Positions 34,182 through 34,818 of a DNA stretch of 34,818 bases are shown one piece after another (position 1 is the stretch's first letter; every line of letters starts with the position of its first letter). The DNA lies in NCBI GenBank assembly GCA_003279655.1, contig QCHI01000016.1:1-34818 (forward strand), in the 5' to 3' direction. The stretch is from Prochlorococcus sp. AG-402-A21 (GTDB taxonomy: Bacteria; Cyanobacteriota; Cyanobacteriia; PCC-6307; Cyanobiaceae). The translations under genes and the position numbers were made by a program. Under the pieces are notes generated by a model. The model was not told where the DNA came from. It saw only the letters and a program-made list of their open reading frames with translations, and searched no databases.

Positions 34182-34601
34182 CTCTATAAATCCGCAAAGT
34201 TGCTATAATAGAATATAAACTAATCAAATTTAATTACAATCACTAGATTCTATAGACGTATCAATCCCATTCAATAGTTACTACCCCAAATATTTCTTAT
34301 AATCCCTATCCCTACTTAACAAATTTTTTCTCAATTTTCGTGGAAAACGTATAAGGAGATAACTAAACCGATATCTAATGATTTTAAATTTTGATTTAGA
34401 AATTCCTTAATCAAATTACATCCTGTTTCGGTTAGATGATTTTCTCCTCTTGTTCTACTCCTCTACGTAGTGAAATTGTAAAAAGCTAAGATTCATAGCA
34501 ACTTAACTGAAGACACATCGTTCATATATTTTAGAATTCATTAGTTTATAGACAAAAGCTAGTCTAAATTAAAATGAGATTGCTAGTTCAACAAAGAATC
34601 T
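34182..34601 (+). repeat. Array intergenic repeat, copy 4 (upstream of gene 5)
   Basis: GTTGCTATAATAGAATATAA starts at about 34200. Box 1 (CTATAGACGTATCAATCCCA, then TTCAATAGTTACTACCCC) starts at about 34250. Box 2 (TTTTCGTGGAAAACGTATAA) starts at about 34335, and ACATCCTGTTTCGGTTAG at about 34418 with CTCTACGTAGTGAAATTGTA near 34461. It is the best-preserved partner of copy 3. No gene is visible. Confidence 0.7.
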
Positions 34602-34818
34602 GTGAGAGAAGAAGAAACAGAAAAAAAGAAAGTCAGCAAATTCACAACATTCCCAGTTCCATGGGAGTTAGGAGAAATTAAAAAAAATATTTCTCTTTTT
34701 ACTAATAAAATAAATAAACTCCCAAAAGAGCAAGTAATTAATCAAGCATTTAAGTTTCATTCACAAGGCAATATTTTAGAAGCATCAAAATATTATCAAT
34801 ATTGTATCGATAAAGGTT
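34602..34818 (+). CDS. TPR protein with the shared leader, 3' partial (array gene 5)
   Basis: Translation from a GTG at 34602 gives VREEETEKKKVSKF, then TTFPVPWELGEIKKNISLF, then PKEQVINQAFKFHSQGNILEASKYYQY; the window ends inside the first TPR. An in-frame TAG stands at 34584, and no ATG lies between it and the leader, so GTG is the only likely start. The distance from start to TFPVP (14 residues) is close to that in its relatives (16-18). An upstream ATG lost by mutation (a pseudogene) cannot be excluded. The C-terminal domain is outside the window. Confidence 0.7.
   Translation, partial: MREEETEKKKVSKFTTFPVPWELGEIKKNISLFTNKINKLPKEQVINQAFKFHSQGNILEASKYYQYCIDKG

Overview
The window looks like a chromosomal segment of a marine picocyanobacterium, most likely a low-light Prochlorococcus of the NATL type. 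The base composition is AT-rich, genes are packed with convergent stop codons that overlap or nearly touch, and the block argJ, coaE, gatB, thiO, ndk, speA, alaS, flv3-flv1, flavin reductase, mrdA matches the gene order I remember for Prochlorococcus. The strain assignment is inference; no marker gene settles it.

Left accessory region (1-3734). It starts with the 3' end of a secreted RTX/Calx-beta/DUF4214 protein, followed by a 55-residue secreted peptide. A small cupin protein comes next, then two metal-related cassettes: a HupE/UreJ-type transporter behind a cobalamin riboswitch (probably a cobalt importer), and a 48-residue cysteine-rich, metallothionein-like peptide with two Fur/Zur-like boxes upstream. 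Degenerate copies of the argJ 3' end and of an 18-bp word lie between the cassettes, which suggests serial insertions at the end of argJ.

Core block (3735-20937). This holds housekeeping genes for arginine (argJ), CoA (coaE), tRNA-Gln/Asn charging (gatB), thiazole (thiO), nucleotides (ndk), polyamines (speA) and tRNA-Ala charging (alaS). A flavodiiron pair forms an oxygen-reducing electron valve: one subunit has intact iron ligands and the other has lost them. A flavin reductase, the cell-elongation transpeptidase PBP2 and two conserved unknown proteins follow.

Transition (20938-25075). This contains a TM2-like membrane protein, a candidate small RNA carrying the word ACTCCTCACAC and ending in a strong terminator, a second bidirectional terminator, a voltage-sensor-type K+ channel with a small overlapping ORF, a large acidic orphan protein and a small membrane peptide.

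TPR array (25076-34818). Five paralogous genes on the + strand, the last cut by the window edge, share an unusual N-terminal leader (TFPVPF, then an NI-rich stretch and SKE..INQA) followed by TPR repeats. Of the four complete copies, three end in a different catalytic domain: a 2OG-Fe(II) oxygenase, a GT9-like glycosyltransferase and a prolyl-hydroxylase-like oxygenase. One ends in a short tail. A SET-domain methyltransferase-like gene sits inside the array on the opposite strand. The intergenic regions are themselves homologous, with ordered conserved boxes. I read this as a modular protein- or glycan-modification locus in which a constant leader, TPR scaffold and 5' region are coupled to exchangeable catalytic ends. 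It is the most interesting part of the window.
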